A stretch of DNA of 64,000 nt from Faecalibacterium sp. An122 (GCF_002160895.1 NZ_NFLL01000001.1:364563-428562), one strand, 5' to 3'. Positions 1 to 7,954 are shown, counted from the stretch's first letter. Notes: generated from the sequence alone by a model not told the origin. Translations and numbers: made by a program.

Positions 1-93
1 AGGAATGTCCAGATCTTTGCAGATCTGATTTTTGGAGATGTTGCGTTCTTTCAGAATTCGTTCGATCTGAAAGGTCAATTTTCCATATCCCAT
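1..93 (-). CDS. XRE-type helix-turn-helix regulator, N-terminal part
   Basis: The reverse strand from the ATG at 93 reads MGYGKLTFQIERILKERNIS, then continues into the window edge with a typical first HTH helix pair (ERILKERNISKNQICKDL). This is the N-terminal half of a small Cro/CI-like (XRE) DNA-binding protein; the rest lies outside the window. It diverges from the SLOG-fold gene at 208, so it probably controls the shared intergenic region. Confidence 0.75.
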   Translation of the reverse strand, partial: MGYGKLTFQIERILKERNISKNQICKDLDIP

Positions 94-104
94 GTCTGCA
101 CCCC

Positions 105-207
105 TTTACTTTGATGAGTCAATTATATATAATGAGGCTATATTTAATAACTCACTATAAAGAGACTCACTAAATAATCATTCCCCAAAAAGAAAAGAGG
201 TGGCCGT
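105..207. promoter_or_regulatory. Divergent intergenic region with CTCACTA direct repeats
   Basis: This AT-rich spacer separates the leftward XRE gene and the rightward gene at 208. CTCACTA occurs at 151-157 and 166-172, a 15-bp period, and the inverse half TGAGTCA lies at 115-121. Such spaced repeats between divergent genes are candidate operators for the XRE protein. AT-rich -10-like sequences (TATATAAT, 125-132) are present. The operator role is inferred from position and symmetry only. Confidence 0.4.
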
Positions 208-663
208 ATGGGAAGGATTTGTACGTTTTTCGGACATCGAGATGCAGAACCTGCTACGCAAAGGCTAAAGCAGCTGATCCGAGAGCTGATTGAGAACCAG
301 GATGTAACCACCTTTTGGTGCGGAGGATATGGGGCATTTGACCTGGCTGCGGCAGAAGCCGTTCACTGCCTGCAAAAAGAATATGAGCATATCAGTCTTA
401 TCTTAGTCCTTGCCTATCCCCTGCGGAAGCCGCTTCCTGCTTTGTATGACAGCTCTCTCTACCCACCTTTCTTGGAGGCGGTACCCAAAAAGCTGGCCAT
501 TATTAAACGCAACGAATGGATGGCCCAGAACTGCGATATTGCCGTCTGTTTGGTAGACCATTCTCATGGTGGAGCCTATTATGGATACCGGATTGCCCGA
601 TGCAACCAAAAAACAATTTATAATCTTGGCGGTCTCGGTACCAGCAATGTCAAAAACAAATGA
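208..663 (+). CDS. SLOG-fold (DUF1273-like) nucleotide-binding protein
   Basis: The 151-aa protein starts MGRICTFFGHRD, a beta strand followed by the GHR motif seen in DUF1273/SLOG Rossmann proteins. It continues with a conserved glycine-rich turn (CGGYGAFDLAAAEAV) and ends with a second glycine-rich loop (GGAYYGYRIA). SLOG proteins bind nucleotides or nucleotide-derived ligands; this subtype is common on clostridial mobile elements but its function is not established. The RBS is AAGAGGTGG just before the ATG. A terminator follows directly, so it is probably monocistronic. Confidence 0.7.
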   Translation: MGRICTFFGHRDAEPATQRLKQLIRELIENQDVTTFWCGGYGAFDLAAAEAVHCLQKEYEHISLILVLAYPLRKPLPALYDSSLYPPFLEAVPKKLAIIKRNEWMAQNCDIAVCLVDHSHGGAYYGYRIARCNQKTIYNLGGLGTSNVKNK

Positions 664-676
664 AATCAATCGGTAA

Positions 677-708
677 TTCCACGCTTTTCCATAAGCGTGG
701 AATTTTTG
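677..708 (+). terminator. Rho-independent terminator after the SLOG gene
   Basis: The arms CCACGCTT and AAGCGTGG form a perfect 8-bp stem with a six-base loop, followed by AATTTTTGTTTT. It lies 13 bases after the stop codon of the gene at 208. Confidence 0.8.
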
Positions 709-1091
709 TTTTCAGAGGCCGTTTTCCAAATTTATGGAAAAATCAAGAAAGCGAAATTTTCCTGCTATAATAGCCTTCGCTGATAAGTGAATGACCGTCC
801 TCACCGCCCAAACCGCGACGACCTCCACCCGGAGCGAGCGCCTGAAAGGGATGGCACAGCGCCCTCAGAAATGAGCGGTTGCCTGTCAGAAGCGATGAGG
901 GAGACCGGCAAAGTCTTTTAAAAAAGGAGGTACGGAACAAAACGTTACGCACCTGGTTGGACCGGCCGAGCTCCAAATCCAAACACAAAAGTAGGTGTAC
1001 CTCGCAACAGGGTATACCTACTCCTTCTATCAACACGATCCGACGAAGTACCGAATACTTGCCCATAAGGTACTAGAATAGCGAGATACAA
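709..1091 (+). other. Noncoding leader of the primase operon with two hairpins
   Basis: No convincing gene is seen here; the short ORFs lack a start with a ribosome binding site. An AAAAAAGGAGGT tract occurs at 920-931 without a start codon at a suitable distance. Two inverted repeats stand out: GTAGGTGTACC with GGTATACCTAC (991-1021, one G-U pair) and AGTACC with GGTACT (1044-1071). They sit immediately upstream of the CHC2 gene and may act as operator, attenuator or replication-origin structure; the sequence does not decide which. Confidence 0.4.
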
Positions 1092-1694
1092 ATGAATCTT
1101 TTTAAAACTGTAAAGGAATCCGTCACTGTCAAGCAGGCTGCAGCCCTGTACGGTCTGCCTACCACGACCACCTGGATGGTTCGATGCCCTTTCCATGAGG
1201 ACCATACTCCCAGCATGAAGCTGAACGACACCTATTACTACTGCTTCGGCTGCGGCGCCACCGGCGATGTCATCGACCTTACCGCCCAGTTGTTTGGCCT
1301 CAGCAGCTTCCAGGCAGCACGGAAGCTGGCCCAGGACTTCGGACTCAGCCCGGACAAGCCCCCATCCGGTGCAATCTCTCTGCCCAAGCCAGCCGCGGCT
1401 CCTTCAGACACTCTAAAAGAGGAAATCTTCTACTGTCTCAGGGTCCTTCACGACTACCGCGACCTGCTGACTCAGTGGCAGACAGAGTTCGCTCCCCTCT
1501 CCCCGGAGGAACCGCTGGACGAACGTTTTGTAGAGGCTCTGCACATGATGGCCGTTGTAGACGACCTCATTGATTGCCTGGCCTTCGGCCCTGCCTCCAA
1601 GAAGGTAGCCGCTGCCAAGCGCCTGCTGGATGGTCAGCTTCTGCCGATGGTCGAATCCCGCCTCAATACCCTGGACAGAGAGGAGGCTGCATGA
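1092..1694 (+). CDS. CHC2 zinc-finger protein, primase-like
   Basis: The 200-aa protein contains the CHC2 zinc-binding domain of DnaG-type primases: C32-x2-H35 (CPFH) and C51-x2-C54 (CFGC), followed by GATGDVIDL. It lacks a TOPRIM catalytic core, so it is probably the DNA-recognition half of a primase that works with the helicase encoded directly downstream. The stop overlaps the next start (ATGA at 1691), which indicates translational coupling. Homologues are typical of clostridial mobilizable elements. The role in element replication is inferred from the family and the neighbour. Confidence 0.85.
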   Translation: MNLFKTVKESVTVKQAAALYGLPTTTTWMVRCPFHEDHTPSMKLNDTYYYCFGCGATGDVIDLTAQLFGLSSFQAARKLAQDFGLSPDKPPSGAISLPKPAAAPSDTLKEEIFYCLRVLHDYRDLLTQWQTEFAPLSPEEPLDERFVEALHMMAVVDDLIDCLAFGPASKKVAAAKRLLDGQLLPMVESRLNTLDREEAA

Positions 1695-3031
1695 AGAAAA
1701 ATAAATACTGGCCCAGCTACAAGGACCCGGTCTGGCTGGAAGAAGGATTCCGGATCAACGAATCTGTTTTCTGTGAAACCTTCATTTCAACCCACAAAAT
1801 TGTTTTCTGCAATGGTTTCTTTTTTACCGAAGATGGCCGGGTAACGGATGAGATGCCTCTGCGGAGTACCATCTACGCGGAACTGAAGGACTACGCCAGC
1901 AACAACGTAGCCCGCAAAGTGGGCAGCATTCTGGACCTTCTGAAGCTCTCCGCCCAGGTGGAGGACTTCCGGCCAGTCACCAACTGCATCCACCTGGCCA
2001 ATGGTACCTTGAACTTGAACGGCAGTTTTCAGGAGGGTAAACCGGAAGTGGTCCGCAACCGGCTGCCGGTTCGGTACAATCCCAAAGCGACCCAGCCCAC
2101 TCACTGGCTGCGGTTCCTGTCTGATCTGCTCTACCCGGAAGATATCCCAACCGTCCAGGAATTTATCGGGTACTGCCTCATCCCCAGCAATAAGGGACAG
2201 CGGATGATGGTAATCAAGGGACGGGGCGGCGAAGGCAAGAGTCAGATCGGCGTGGTGTTGTCCAGGCTGTTCGGCACCAATATGAAGGACGGCAGCATCG
2301 GCAAAATCTCCGAGAACCGTTTTGCTCGGGCCGATCTGGAGCACATCCTGCTCTGTGTGGATGACGATATGCGGATGGAAGCCCTGCGGCAGACCAACTA
2401 CGTCAAATCCATTGTCACTGCCCAGGGGCAGATGGACCTGGAGCGTAAAGGTAAGCAGAGCTACCAGGGCTGGATGTATGCCCGTCTGCTGGCCTTCAGC
2501 AACGGAGATTTGCAAGCCCTGTACGACCGAAGCGACGGCTTCTACCGGCGGCAGCTGGTCCTGACCACCAAGGACAAGCCCGCCGACCGAGTGGATGACC
2601 CGGATATCGCCGAAAAGATGGCCGCCGAGGCCGAGGGGATTTTCCTGTGGGCCTTTGAGGGGTTGAAGCGTCTGGTCAGGAACGGCTTCAAGTTTACTGA
2701 GAGTGACCGCGCCCGGCAGAACCGGGAGCTGGTCAAGCGGGACAACAACAACTTCTTCGATTTCATGGAGGCCGAGGACTATATCCGGCTCAAGGCAGAT
2801 GCCTGCATTAGCTCCAAAGACCTCTATACCATTTATAAGATGTGGTGTGAAGAGAACAACCTGGTAGCCCTGAAAGCCCGGAGCTTCAGCGATGCCGTGA
2901 TTGCCAACCTGAAAAAATACAACCTGGAGCACACCAACAATGTCGCCAACTCGGCAGGCCGCCGCGTATGGGGCTATCTGGGAATTGAGGCACTTGTACG
3001 GCCTGAGATGCCCGCTTCCCCCTGGGGATAA
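1691..3031 (+). CDS. D5/P4-type plasmid and phage DNA helicase (primase C-terminal type)
   Basis: The 446-aa protein has a D5_N-like N-terminal half and an SF3-type helicase half. Walker A is GRGGEGKS at about residues 177-184, and the Walker B-like acidic strand is ILLCVDDD at about 220. Such proteins unwind DNA at replication origins of phages, plasmids and integrative elements. The start at 1691 is chosen because it overlaps the stop of the CHC2 gene and follows AGGAGG at 1681-1686; a longer in-frame ORF upstream only runs inside the CHC2 gene. Together the two genes form a minimal replication module. Confidence 0.85.
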   Translation: MKKNKYWPSYKDPVWLEEGFRINESVFCETFISTHKIVFCNGFFFTEDGRVTDEMPLRSTIYAELKDYASNNVARKVGSILDLLKLSAQVEDFRPVTNCIHLANGTLNLNGSFQEGKPEVVRNRLPVRYNPKATQPTHWLRFLSDLLYPEDIPTVQEFIGYCLIPSNKGQRMMVIKGRGGEGKSQIGVVLSRLFGTNMKDGSIGKISENRFARADLEHILLCVDDDMRMEALRQTNYVKSIVTAQGQMDLERKGKQSYQGWMYARLLAFSNGDLQALYDRSDGFYRRQLVLTTKDKPADRVDDPDIAEKMAAEAEGIFLWAFEGLKRLVRNGFKFTESDRARQNRELVKRDNNNFFDFMEAEDYIRLKADACISSKDLYTIYKMWCEENNLVALKARSFSDAVIANLKKYNLEHTNNVANSAGRRVWGYLGIEALVRPEMPASPWG

Positions 3032-3051
3032 AACTGTATATGGGAGAACTT

Positions 3052-3077
3052 GGCCTTTTCGCTATGTACGTATGTAC
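3052..3077. repeat. 26-bp direct repeat, copy 1
   Basis: A 26-bp sequence beginning GGCCTTTTCGCTATG and containing the nested palindrome GTACGTATGTAC recurs at 4821-4846 with one mismatch. The two copies flank the IS1182-type insertion. At the second copy an inverted arm (ACGTACATAGC, 4860-4870) allows a hairpin with GCTATGTACGT (4830-4840); copy 1 lacks that arm. Possible roles are a replication or transfer origin component. Confidence 0.6.
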
Positions 3078-3143
3078 GAGGCCCGTACAGACGCATCCGG
3101 CGAAAGGCTTCAAAGGGCGTAACCGTTTGTTACTCCCTTGAAG

Positions 3144-3170
3144 TGGTTGTGACCAAATTGGTCACAACCA
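3144..3170. repeat. Palindrome P1 of the GGACA-type family
   Basis: Perfect 13-bp arms TGGTTGTGACCAA and TTGGTCACAACCA lie around a single central A. It follows the helicase gene and precedes the IS. It belongs with P2-P7 by its position and by the shared flank GAAGTGGTTGTG, although its core is GACC/GGTC rather than GGACA/TGTCC. Confidence 0.7.
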
Positions 3171-3285
3171 AGTTAAAACGCTCCAAGTCAGATGGATGTC
3201 GTGCTTCGGAGCTGTTGACAAACTCTGAAATCTCGCTTTATCATCTGAACCATGGTACAATAAAGAAAAAACGAGTGTGAAGCGT

Positions 3286-4614
3286 ATGATGAGACGAGAC
3301 GGCAGCAAACAACTGAAAATGACCTTTTTGACGTTGGAGGAACTGATGCCGGAAAGTCATTTCCTTCGCAATTTGGAGCAGTGTGTGGATTTCAGCTTCA
3401 TTTACGATATCGTTGAACCGCTATACGCCAAAGTGGGACGACCTTCCGTTGATCCTGTGCTTCTGGTAAAAATGCTCCTTTTGGGATACCTGTACGGTAT
3501 TCCTTCTGAGCGGAAGCTGGAGCAGGAAGTTCGAATAAATATCGCTTTCCGTTGGTTTCTGGGAATCGACTTTGACGAGCCTGTTCCGGATCATTCTACC
3601 GTTTCTCAGCTTCGACGCCGAAAATTCGGGAAGACAACCCTGTTTCAAGATATTTTTGACGAAGTTGTCCGCAAATGTATGGCTGCTGGACTGGTATCAG
3701 GAAAGCTTCTGCTGACAGATTCTACACACATTCTTGCAAATGCGGCAAAGGAAAAACGGGAAGTTATCGAGGTTCCAGACACGCCTTCTGAGTATGTGAA
3801 AAAGCTGGACCGGGAAGCTCTGGAAGCAGGTCTGCTGGATGAAGCTGTCACATATCCAGAAAAGACCAAAACTATTATTAAGAGTACCACTGATCCGGAA
3901 TCAGGACTTATGAATCGTCCAGGAAAACCCAACGCTTTCTGTTATCTGAACCACCAGACCAGTGATGCTGAATGTGGTATTATTACAGATGTTTTCGTTA
4001 CGCCCGGGAATGTCAATGACTGCACACCTCATACCAGTCGACTGGAAACACAGATTGATAAGTTTGGCTTTAAAACAGAAGCCATCTGCGCGGATGCTGG
4101 TTATGACAACAGCGAAGTGTATGATGCCATGTTAAAGCGCGGGATTCGAACATATATTCCCAAAAAGAGAAAGCCCAACAATGCTTCTTCTCACACAACT
4201 GGCTTTGAACCGGAGGCGTTCAACTACAATTCAGAAAAAGATTTCTATGTCTGTCCACAAGGAAAAATATTGGAATATTCTTGTTATAGCAAGAAAAGCC
4301 AAAAGAAGAGATATCTGGCTGCAAAGAAAGACTGCAGCAGCTGTCCATGCCGACAACAGTGCATGGGTAATTCCAAAAATAGCCGCCTCATTGAGCGCCT
4401 GATGCATGAAGAAGCCAGGCAGGAGCAGATGAAAAATCTGAACACACCAGAATACTTTGCTGCACTGAGACTGCGGAAGATCTGGTGCGAAGGCAATTTC
4501 TCCCACCAGAAATCAGAGCACAATTTAAGGTGGACATACAAACGAGGCATTGAACGAGTAACCGAGCAATGCCTCTTGTCTGCATGCGCTATGAACTTAA
4601 TACGACTGGTGTGA
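3286..4614 (+). CDS. IS1182 family transposase
   Basis: The roughly 442-aa protein has the IS1182/IS5-type order: an N-terminal DUF772-like region (VGRPSVDPVLLVKMLLLGYL, VPDHSTVSQLRRR), then a DDE core with LLTDSTHILANA and ICADAGYDNSEV, and a cysteine-rich stretch (CSSCPCRQQC) before the C-terminal catalytic region. The frame is open from end to end, so the element may be active. A GTG at 3277 is an alternative start; the ATG at 3286 or 3289 is preferred. No strong RBS is visible, as is common for transposases. Confidence 0.9.
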   Translation: MMRRDGSKQLKMTFLTLEELMPESHFLRNLEQCVDFSFIYDIVEPLYAKVGRPSVDPVLLVKMLLLGYLYGIPSERKLEQEVRINIAFRWFLGIDFDEPVPDHSTVSQLRRRKFGKTTLFQDIFDEVVRKCMAAGLVSGKLLLTDSTHILANAAKEKREVIEVPDTPSEYVKKLDREALEAGLLDEAVTYPEKTKTIIKSTTDPESGLMNRPGKPNAFCYLNHQTSDAECGIITDVFVTPGNVNDCTPHTSRLETQIDKFGFKTEAICADAGYDNSEVYDAMLKRGIRTYIPKKRKPNNASSHTTGFEPEAFNYNSEKDFYVCPQGKILEYSCYSKKSQKKRYLAAKKDCSSCPCRQQCMGNSKNSRLIERLMHEEARQEQMKNLNTPEYFAALRLRKIWCEGNFSHQKSEHNLRWTYKRGIERVTEQCLLSACAMNLIRLV

Positions 4615-4637
4615 AGGCCGCAATCCGGCCTTTTTCT
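4614..4637 (+). terminator. Terminator of the IS1182 transposase
   Basis: The stem AAGGCCG/CGGCCTT with loop CAATC begins at the stop codon and is followed by TTTTCTTTT. Confidence 0.7.
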
Positions 4638-4734
4638 TTTGCGTGAAAACCTTCTTCTGAAGGGGCTGATGATCTTTTGGAGCCCTTTTGTCAACAGCTC
4701 CGCTTCACGACACCCTCATCCTGCCAGAAAGGGG

Positions 4735-5071
4735 TCGGCGAGTCACCGACCCATATTTTTATGATTGAAGTGGCTGTTCCCATTTTGGGAACGGCCAAAA
4801 ACCTATATAAGAGGAAACTCGGCCTTTTTGCTATGTACGTATGTACAAGTTCTGTACGCACGTACATAGCGAAAACCCTAAAACGCACCATATACACGAA
4901 TCCTTTACGACACTAAAGTGGTTGTGGACATTTTGTCCACAACCACACAGGTTTGTCCGAGTTGTCACGGCGACAACTCGGTTTTGATGGCACTGGACAA
5001 AATGTCCAGTGCCACCTCTTCTCGCAAGGAATCTTTAACGGTCTGAAGTAGGTGTGGACAAAATGTCCACA
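4735..5071. repeat. Cluster of palindromes P2-P6 and hairpin repeat
   Basis: No gene is seen in this tract. It holds GGTCGG/CCGACC near 4736-4752; P2 with arms GGCTGTTCCCA and TGGGAACGGCC (4772-4796); the second 26-bp repeat with a hairpin (4821-4870); P3 with perfect 13-bp arms GTGGTTGTGGACA and TGTCCACAACCAC (4918-4946); P4 with arms CCGAGTTGTC and GACAACTCGG (4957-4981); P5 with arms TGGCACTGGACA and TGTCCAGTGCCA (4988-5014); and P6 with arms TGTGGACA and TGTCCACA (5053-5071). The loop is three bases in P2, P3, P5 and P6 (AAA or TTT). Arm sequences differ between copies but stay complementary. Confidence 0.75.
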
Positions 5072-5192
5072 TTCTTTTTATTGTATAACCTTTTCGGAAG
5101 TGCATCTGCTTTGGTCCGATCCTTGTAATCAAGTGGTCAAAATGGTGTGCACCCCGTCAAGAGGACAACGAAATAAATCAACAAAAATCATC

Positions 5193-6005
5193 TCAAGCTG
5201 CCTTCAAATAAAGGTCATGCTTTTCCATCGGTGTCAAAACGCCAAGGTTACGCTGGAGACGTTTCGTATTGTAATAATGGATATAACTGCGAATCATTTT
5301 CACCAGTCCAGTACGATTCGTGAAACGCTTTCCATAATAACGCTCTCGCTTCAAGATGCCCCAAAATCCTTCCATAGGGCCATTGTCAATGCAGCGGCCA
5401 ACACGAGACATACTTTGTATCATGCCAGCATTGACCAACCGCTGGTAGAAGTATCGGTTGGTATACTGAAATCCACGGTCACTGTGGAAGATAGGATGCG
5501 CATCAGGATTGTTCTGGACTGCCTTTGCAAAAGTGTCGAACACAAGTTTGTTGTCGTTTGTATCCCGAATCACAAAGGAAACAATACGTCTGTCATATAA
5601 GTCAAGGATGGCGCTCAGATAAACTTTCTTAACTCTGGGACCTTCGTAATACTTGAATTCCGTCACATCTGTCAGCCACTTTTCGTTTGGCTTTTCTGCA
5701 TGAAATTCCCGGTTCAAAATGTTTTCAGAGTAATGCTGTGGTGTCCTCGCATGTCTAGTGCAGCCTACCGGATGAAACTTAACGGTTGACTGGATTCCAA
5801 GACTGCGGCAGATTCGCAGAATGCGTTTGTCGTTGCTGTGGACATTGTGAAAGCGTTCCAGATCATCGTGGATCCGGCGATACCCTTTATCCGGGCTGTC
5901 CATGTGAATTTTTTCGATCAGCGAAGCAATATGCTTGTTTTCCTGAAACCTCTGGCTGGAATTTCCCGACTTCCATTTGTAATAGGCAGAAGGAGACACC
6001 GACAA
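5193..6005 (-). CDS. IS3 family transposase OrfB (DDE integrase domain)
   Basis: This reading frame carries the complete rve-type catalytic core: WLTDVTEF (first Asp), FHSDRGFQYTN (second Asp) and DNGPMEGFWGILKRE (Glu). The first ATG at 6005 is not the true N-terminus: the frame stays open upstream through LRQFHLERQYEAIHIC to about 6100, where it overlaps orfA. It is expected to be made as an OrfAB fusion by -1 frameshifting near 6105-6115, where orfA reads GAA AGG GGG AAT. The frame is intact. Confidence 0.9.
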   Translation of the reverse strand: MSVSPSAYYKWKSGNSSQRFQENKHIASLIEKIHMDSPDKGYRRIHDDLERFHNVHSNDKRILRICRSLGIQSTVKFHPVGCTRHARTPQHYSENILNREFHAEKPNEKWLTDVTEFKYYEGPRVKKVYLSAILDLYDRRIVSFVIRDTNDNKLVFDTFAKAVQNNPDAHPIFHSDRGFQYTNRYFYQRLVNAGMIQSMSRVGRCIDNGPMEGFWGILKRERYYGKRFTNRTGLVKMIRSYIHYYNTKRLQRNLGVLTPMEKHDLYLKAA

Positions 6006-6091
6006 GCAGCGGCAGGCTTCCCGAACGGAACCAAGATTGTCTGCCGTGCAGATGTGAATAGCTTCGTACTGCCGTTCCAGATGAAACTGTC

Positions 6092-6769
6092 TCAGCGATT
6101 CCCCCTTTCCAGTTCTTCCACTTTTTTTCGCAGTTCACATTCCAGTTTCAGCAGATGGTTCTCATGCTCCAGTTCTGCGATACGCTTTTCAAGTTCTTCT
6201 TCCTTGGAACGAGGCGTTTGAGAGATCTTCCGCTCTCCACGCCGGTCTTCCAGACCTGCTATCCCAAATTTACGGTATTTTCGTACCCACTCATAGACCT
6301 GCCGATAAGAGAATCCTCTTTCTCTTGCGATTTGTTCGTAAGGCTTTCCGGCTTCTGTATATTCTTTTACGGCAGCAAGACGCTCATCAATCGTAGATTT
6401 TCGTTTTGTCATAAAGAAACCTCCTGAGTCTTTCTTGGAATCTTTATGACCATTATACGACTTTACCCATTGATTGACCAAGTCAGGACTACGAAGATGG
6501 TATTTTTCGCAGAGCTTTTGGAGGCTGCCTTTCCCATTCAGATAATCCTTTACGACTTTTTTCTTGATTTCCTCGCTATAAGTCCTCTTGGCATTCGAAG
6601 ATGCAAATGCTGCAGGCCCATCCATTTTGTACAAGCTGATCCACTTTCGCATTGCAGTGGAAGAAACTCCTGCTCGTCTGGCAGCCTCCCGTCCTCGCAT
6701 TCGTCCTGCAAGGCATTCCTCAATGAGCCAGATTCTAAACTCTGGATCAATCTCTTTTCGTTTGCTCAT
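6092..6769 (-). CDS. IS3 family transposase OrfA (tandem HTH)
   Basis: The 225-aa protein has two HTH_28/IS150-type helix-turn-helix units (about residues 5-55 and 120-170) and a leucine-zipper tail (EEELEKRIAELEHENHLLKL). It binds the IS ends and is the N-terminal half of the OrfAB transposase. The stop lies just after the purine-rich AAAGGGGGAA run that is the likely slippage site. Confidence 0.85.
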   Translation of the reverse strand: MSKRKEIDPEFRIWLIEECLAGRMRGREAARRAGVSSTAMRKWISLYKMDGPAAFASSNAKRTYSEEIKKKVVKDYLNGKGSLQKLCEKYHLRSPDLVNQWVKSYNGHKDSKKDSGGFFMTKRKSTIDERLAAVKEYTEAGKPYEQIARERGFSYRQVYEWVRKYRKFGIAGLEDRRGERKISQTPRSKEEELEKRIAELEHENHLLKLECELRKKVEELERGNR

Positions 6770-6845
6770 TTTAACCCTTTCCCTATTTCAGTGTCTCTGT
6801 TATAGGGAGCATATCAAAGTGGTAACTTGATTTTGGTTCAGTTGG

Positions 6846-6866
6846 TGCTGGACAAAATGTCCAGCA
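6846..6866. repeat. Palindrome P7 upstream of the relaxase gene
   Basis: Perfect 9-bp arms TGCTGGACA and TGTCCAGCA lie around AAA. It has the same GGACA-AAA-TGTCC core as P5 and P6 and sits 54 bases before the small leader ORF of the relaxase operon. Confidence 0.7.
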
Positions 6867-6919
6867 TTACTTTTATAATCGAAGCTCATCCACCTACCTA
6901 AAAGAAAGGAGTCTGTACT

Positions 6920-7042
6920 ATGCCCGTCATCAATACGATTGAATTGCCAAAAAGGAGGGCCGCCATTGAGCCAACCACAATACGCCATCATGCGCTTCGC
7001 CAAATACAAGGGGCCGGAGATCACCAACATCGAGGCCCATAA
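6920..7042 (+). CDS. 40-aa ORF overlapping the relaxase start
   Basis: The ATG at 6920 follows GAAAGGAG and opens a 40-codon frame (MPVINTIELPKRRAAIEPTT...) ending at 7042. The relaxase start at 6966 and its Shine-Dalgarno lie inside this frame, so translation of the leader could expose or couple to the relaxase start. No known domain is recognised. It may be a real small protein or only a coupling ORF. Confidence 0.45.
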   Translation: MPVINTIELPKRRAAIEPTTIRHHALRQIQGAGDHQHRGP

Positions 7043-7949
7043 CGAGCGCAGAAAAGAAAAATACGCCAGCAACCCCGATATTGACCTCACCCGCAGCAAG
7101 CATAACTTCCACCTAATTGAGCCGTCCCAGCGTTACCGGGCTGAGGCTGAGCGCCAGATCAGCGCCGCTGGATGCCGCACCAGAAAAGACAGCGTTCGGG
7201 TGGTGGAAGTCCTGTTCACCGCTACGCCGGAGTTCTTTAAGGGCAAGAAGCTGCCCGAAATCCGGCAGTATTTTGAGGAAGCACTCCGCTTCTTTGAGCA
7301 ATACCAATCCAGAGAAACTATCATCTCTGCCGTGGTGCATATGGATGAGAAAACAGCCCATATGCACCTTTCTTTTGTCCCCTTGACACCAGACGGACGA
7401 CTTAGTGCCAAGGAGATTGTAGGCAACAAAAAGAAGCTTACCTGGTGGCAGGACAAGTTCTGGGAACACATGGTTGCTAAATACCCCGACCTGGAGCGCG
7501 GCGAGAGTGCAAGCCAGACGGGCCGTGACCACATCCCGCCTCGTATCTTCAAGGAGATGACCCACCTCACCCAGCAGCGCCAGAAGCTGGACCAGCTGCT
7601 CACCGGTATCGGCCCCTTGAACGGCAAGAAGCGGGCCGCTGAGATTTCCGAACTGCTGGACGGTTATATCCCGGCCGTGGAGAAAATGAGAACTCAGCTC
7701 AAAAAGTACAGTATGGCCTTCACCAGTACCAAGGCCGAGAATGAGAAGCTCAAGAAGAAAAACCAAAAGCTCTCGGAGTCCCTGGAGGAAGCAAACCATG
7801 GGAGCGTTCTGAAGAAGTTGGAGGATACCAAGCTCCAGCGGGAGTATCAGGAGGCCCTCGCCGTATTGGAGCGAATTCCGCCGGAAGTTATAGATTCCTA
7901 CGCCAACCGAGACCTGGACACCTTATCAAAGAAGCGGGGAGGAAGATAA
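6966..7949 (+). CDS. MobV-type relaxase (Mob/Pre plasmid mobilization protein)
   Basis: The 327-aa protein belongs to the Mob_Pre family: an N-terminal YAIMRFAKYKGPEI strand, an HNERR motif, and the metal-binding histidine motif HMDEKTAHMHLSFVP at about residues 130-145. The C-terminal third is a long basic coiled coil. MobV relaxases nick oriT and lead a strand into a recipient through a helper conjugation system. TTG at 6966 is chosen as start because AGGAGG lies seven bases before it; an ATG at 6993 is internal to the conserved first strand. Confidence 0.9.
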   Translation: MSQPQYAIMRFAKYKGPEITNIEAHNERRKEKYASNPDIDLTRSKHNFHLIEPSQRYRAEAERQISAAGCRTRKDSVRVVEVLFTATPEFFKGKKLPEIRQYFEEALRFFEQYQSRETIISAVVHMDEKTAHMHLSFVPLTPDGRLSAKEIVGNKKKLTWWQDKFWEHMVAKYPDLERGESASQTGRDHIPPRIFKEMTHLTQQRQKLDQLLTGIGPLNGKKRAAEISELLDGYIPAVEKMRTQLKKYSMAFTSTKAENEKLKKKNQKLSESLEEANHGSVLKKLEDTKLQREYQEALAVLERIPPEVIDSYANRDLDTLSKKRGGR

Positions 7950-7954
7950 CTGTT

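Larger units (their letters stand above)
3198..4711 (+). mobile_element. IS1182-type insertion sequence
   Basis: Terminal inverted repeats are visible. The left end starts GTCGTG, then three differing bases, then CGGAGCTGTTGACAAA (3198-3222). The right end (4686-4711) is its reverse complement with AAG in place of CTT. Between them lies one intact transposase gene and its terminator. TTGACA inside the left repeat may be the -35 element of the transposase promoter. No clear target-site duplication was found. It is inserted in the noncoding palindrome-rich tract of element 1. Confidence 0.85.
5148..6811 (-). mobile_element. IS3 family (IS150-like) insertion sequence
   Basis: The element contains overlapping orfA and orfB on the reverse strand, arranged for frameshift fusion. 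Imperfect terminal inverted repeats fit the ends: TGCACCCC at 5148 and the reverse complement of TGCTCCC ending at 6811, with further matches (GACA, GAAATA) about 15-30 bases inside. The ends are TG...CA as expected for the family. No clean target-site duplication was seen. It lies in the noncoding tract between the palindrome cluster and the relaxase gene. Confidence 0.8.

Noticed and set aside
743..1066. Reverse and forward short ORFs before the CHC2 gene
   Set aside because: No ribosome binding site, no family-like sequence, and they run through hairpins.
1787..2932. 381-codon reverse frame opposite the D5 helicase
   Set aside because: No recognisable domain; the plus-strand helicase with Walker motifs explains the openness.
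4735..5071. Palindrome cluster as a CRISPR array
   Set aside because: The units differ in sequence and spacing, and there are no constant repeats with variable spacers and no cas genes.
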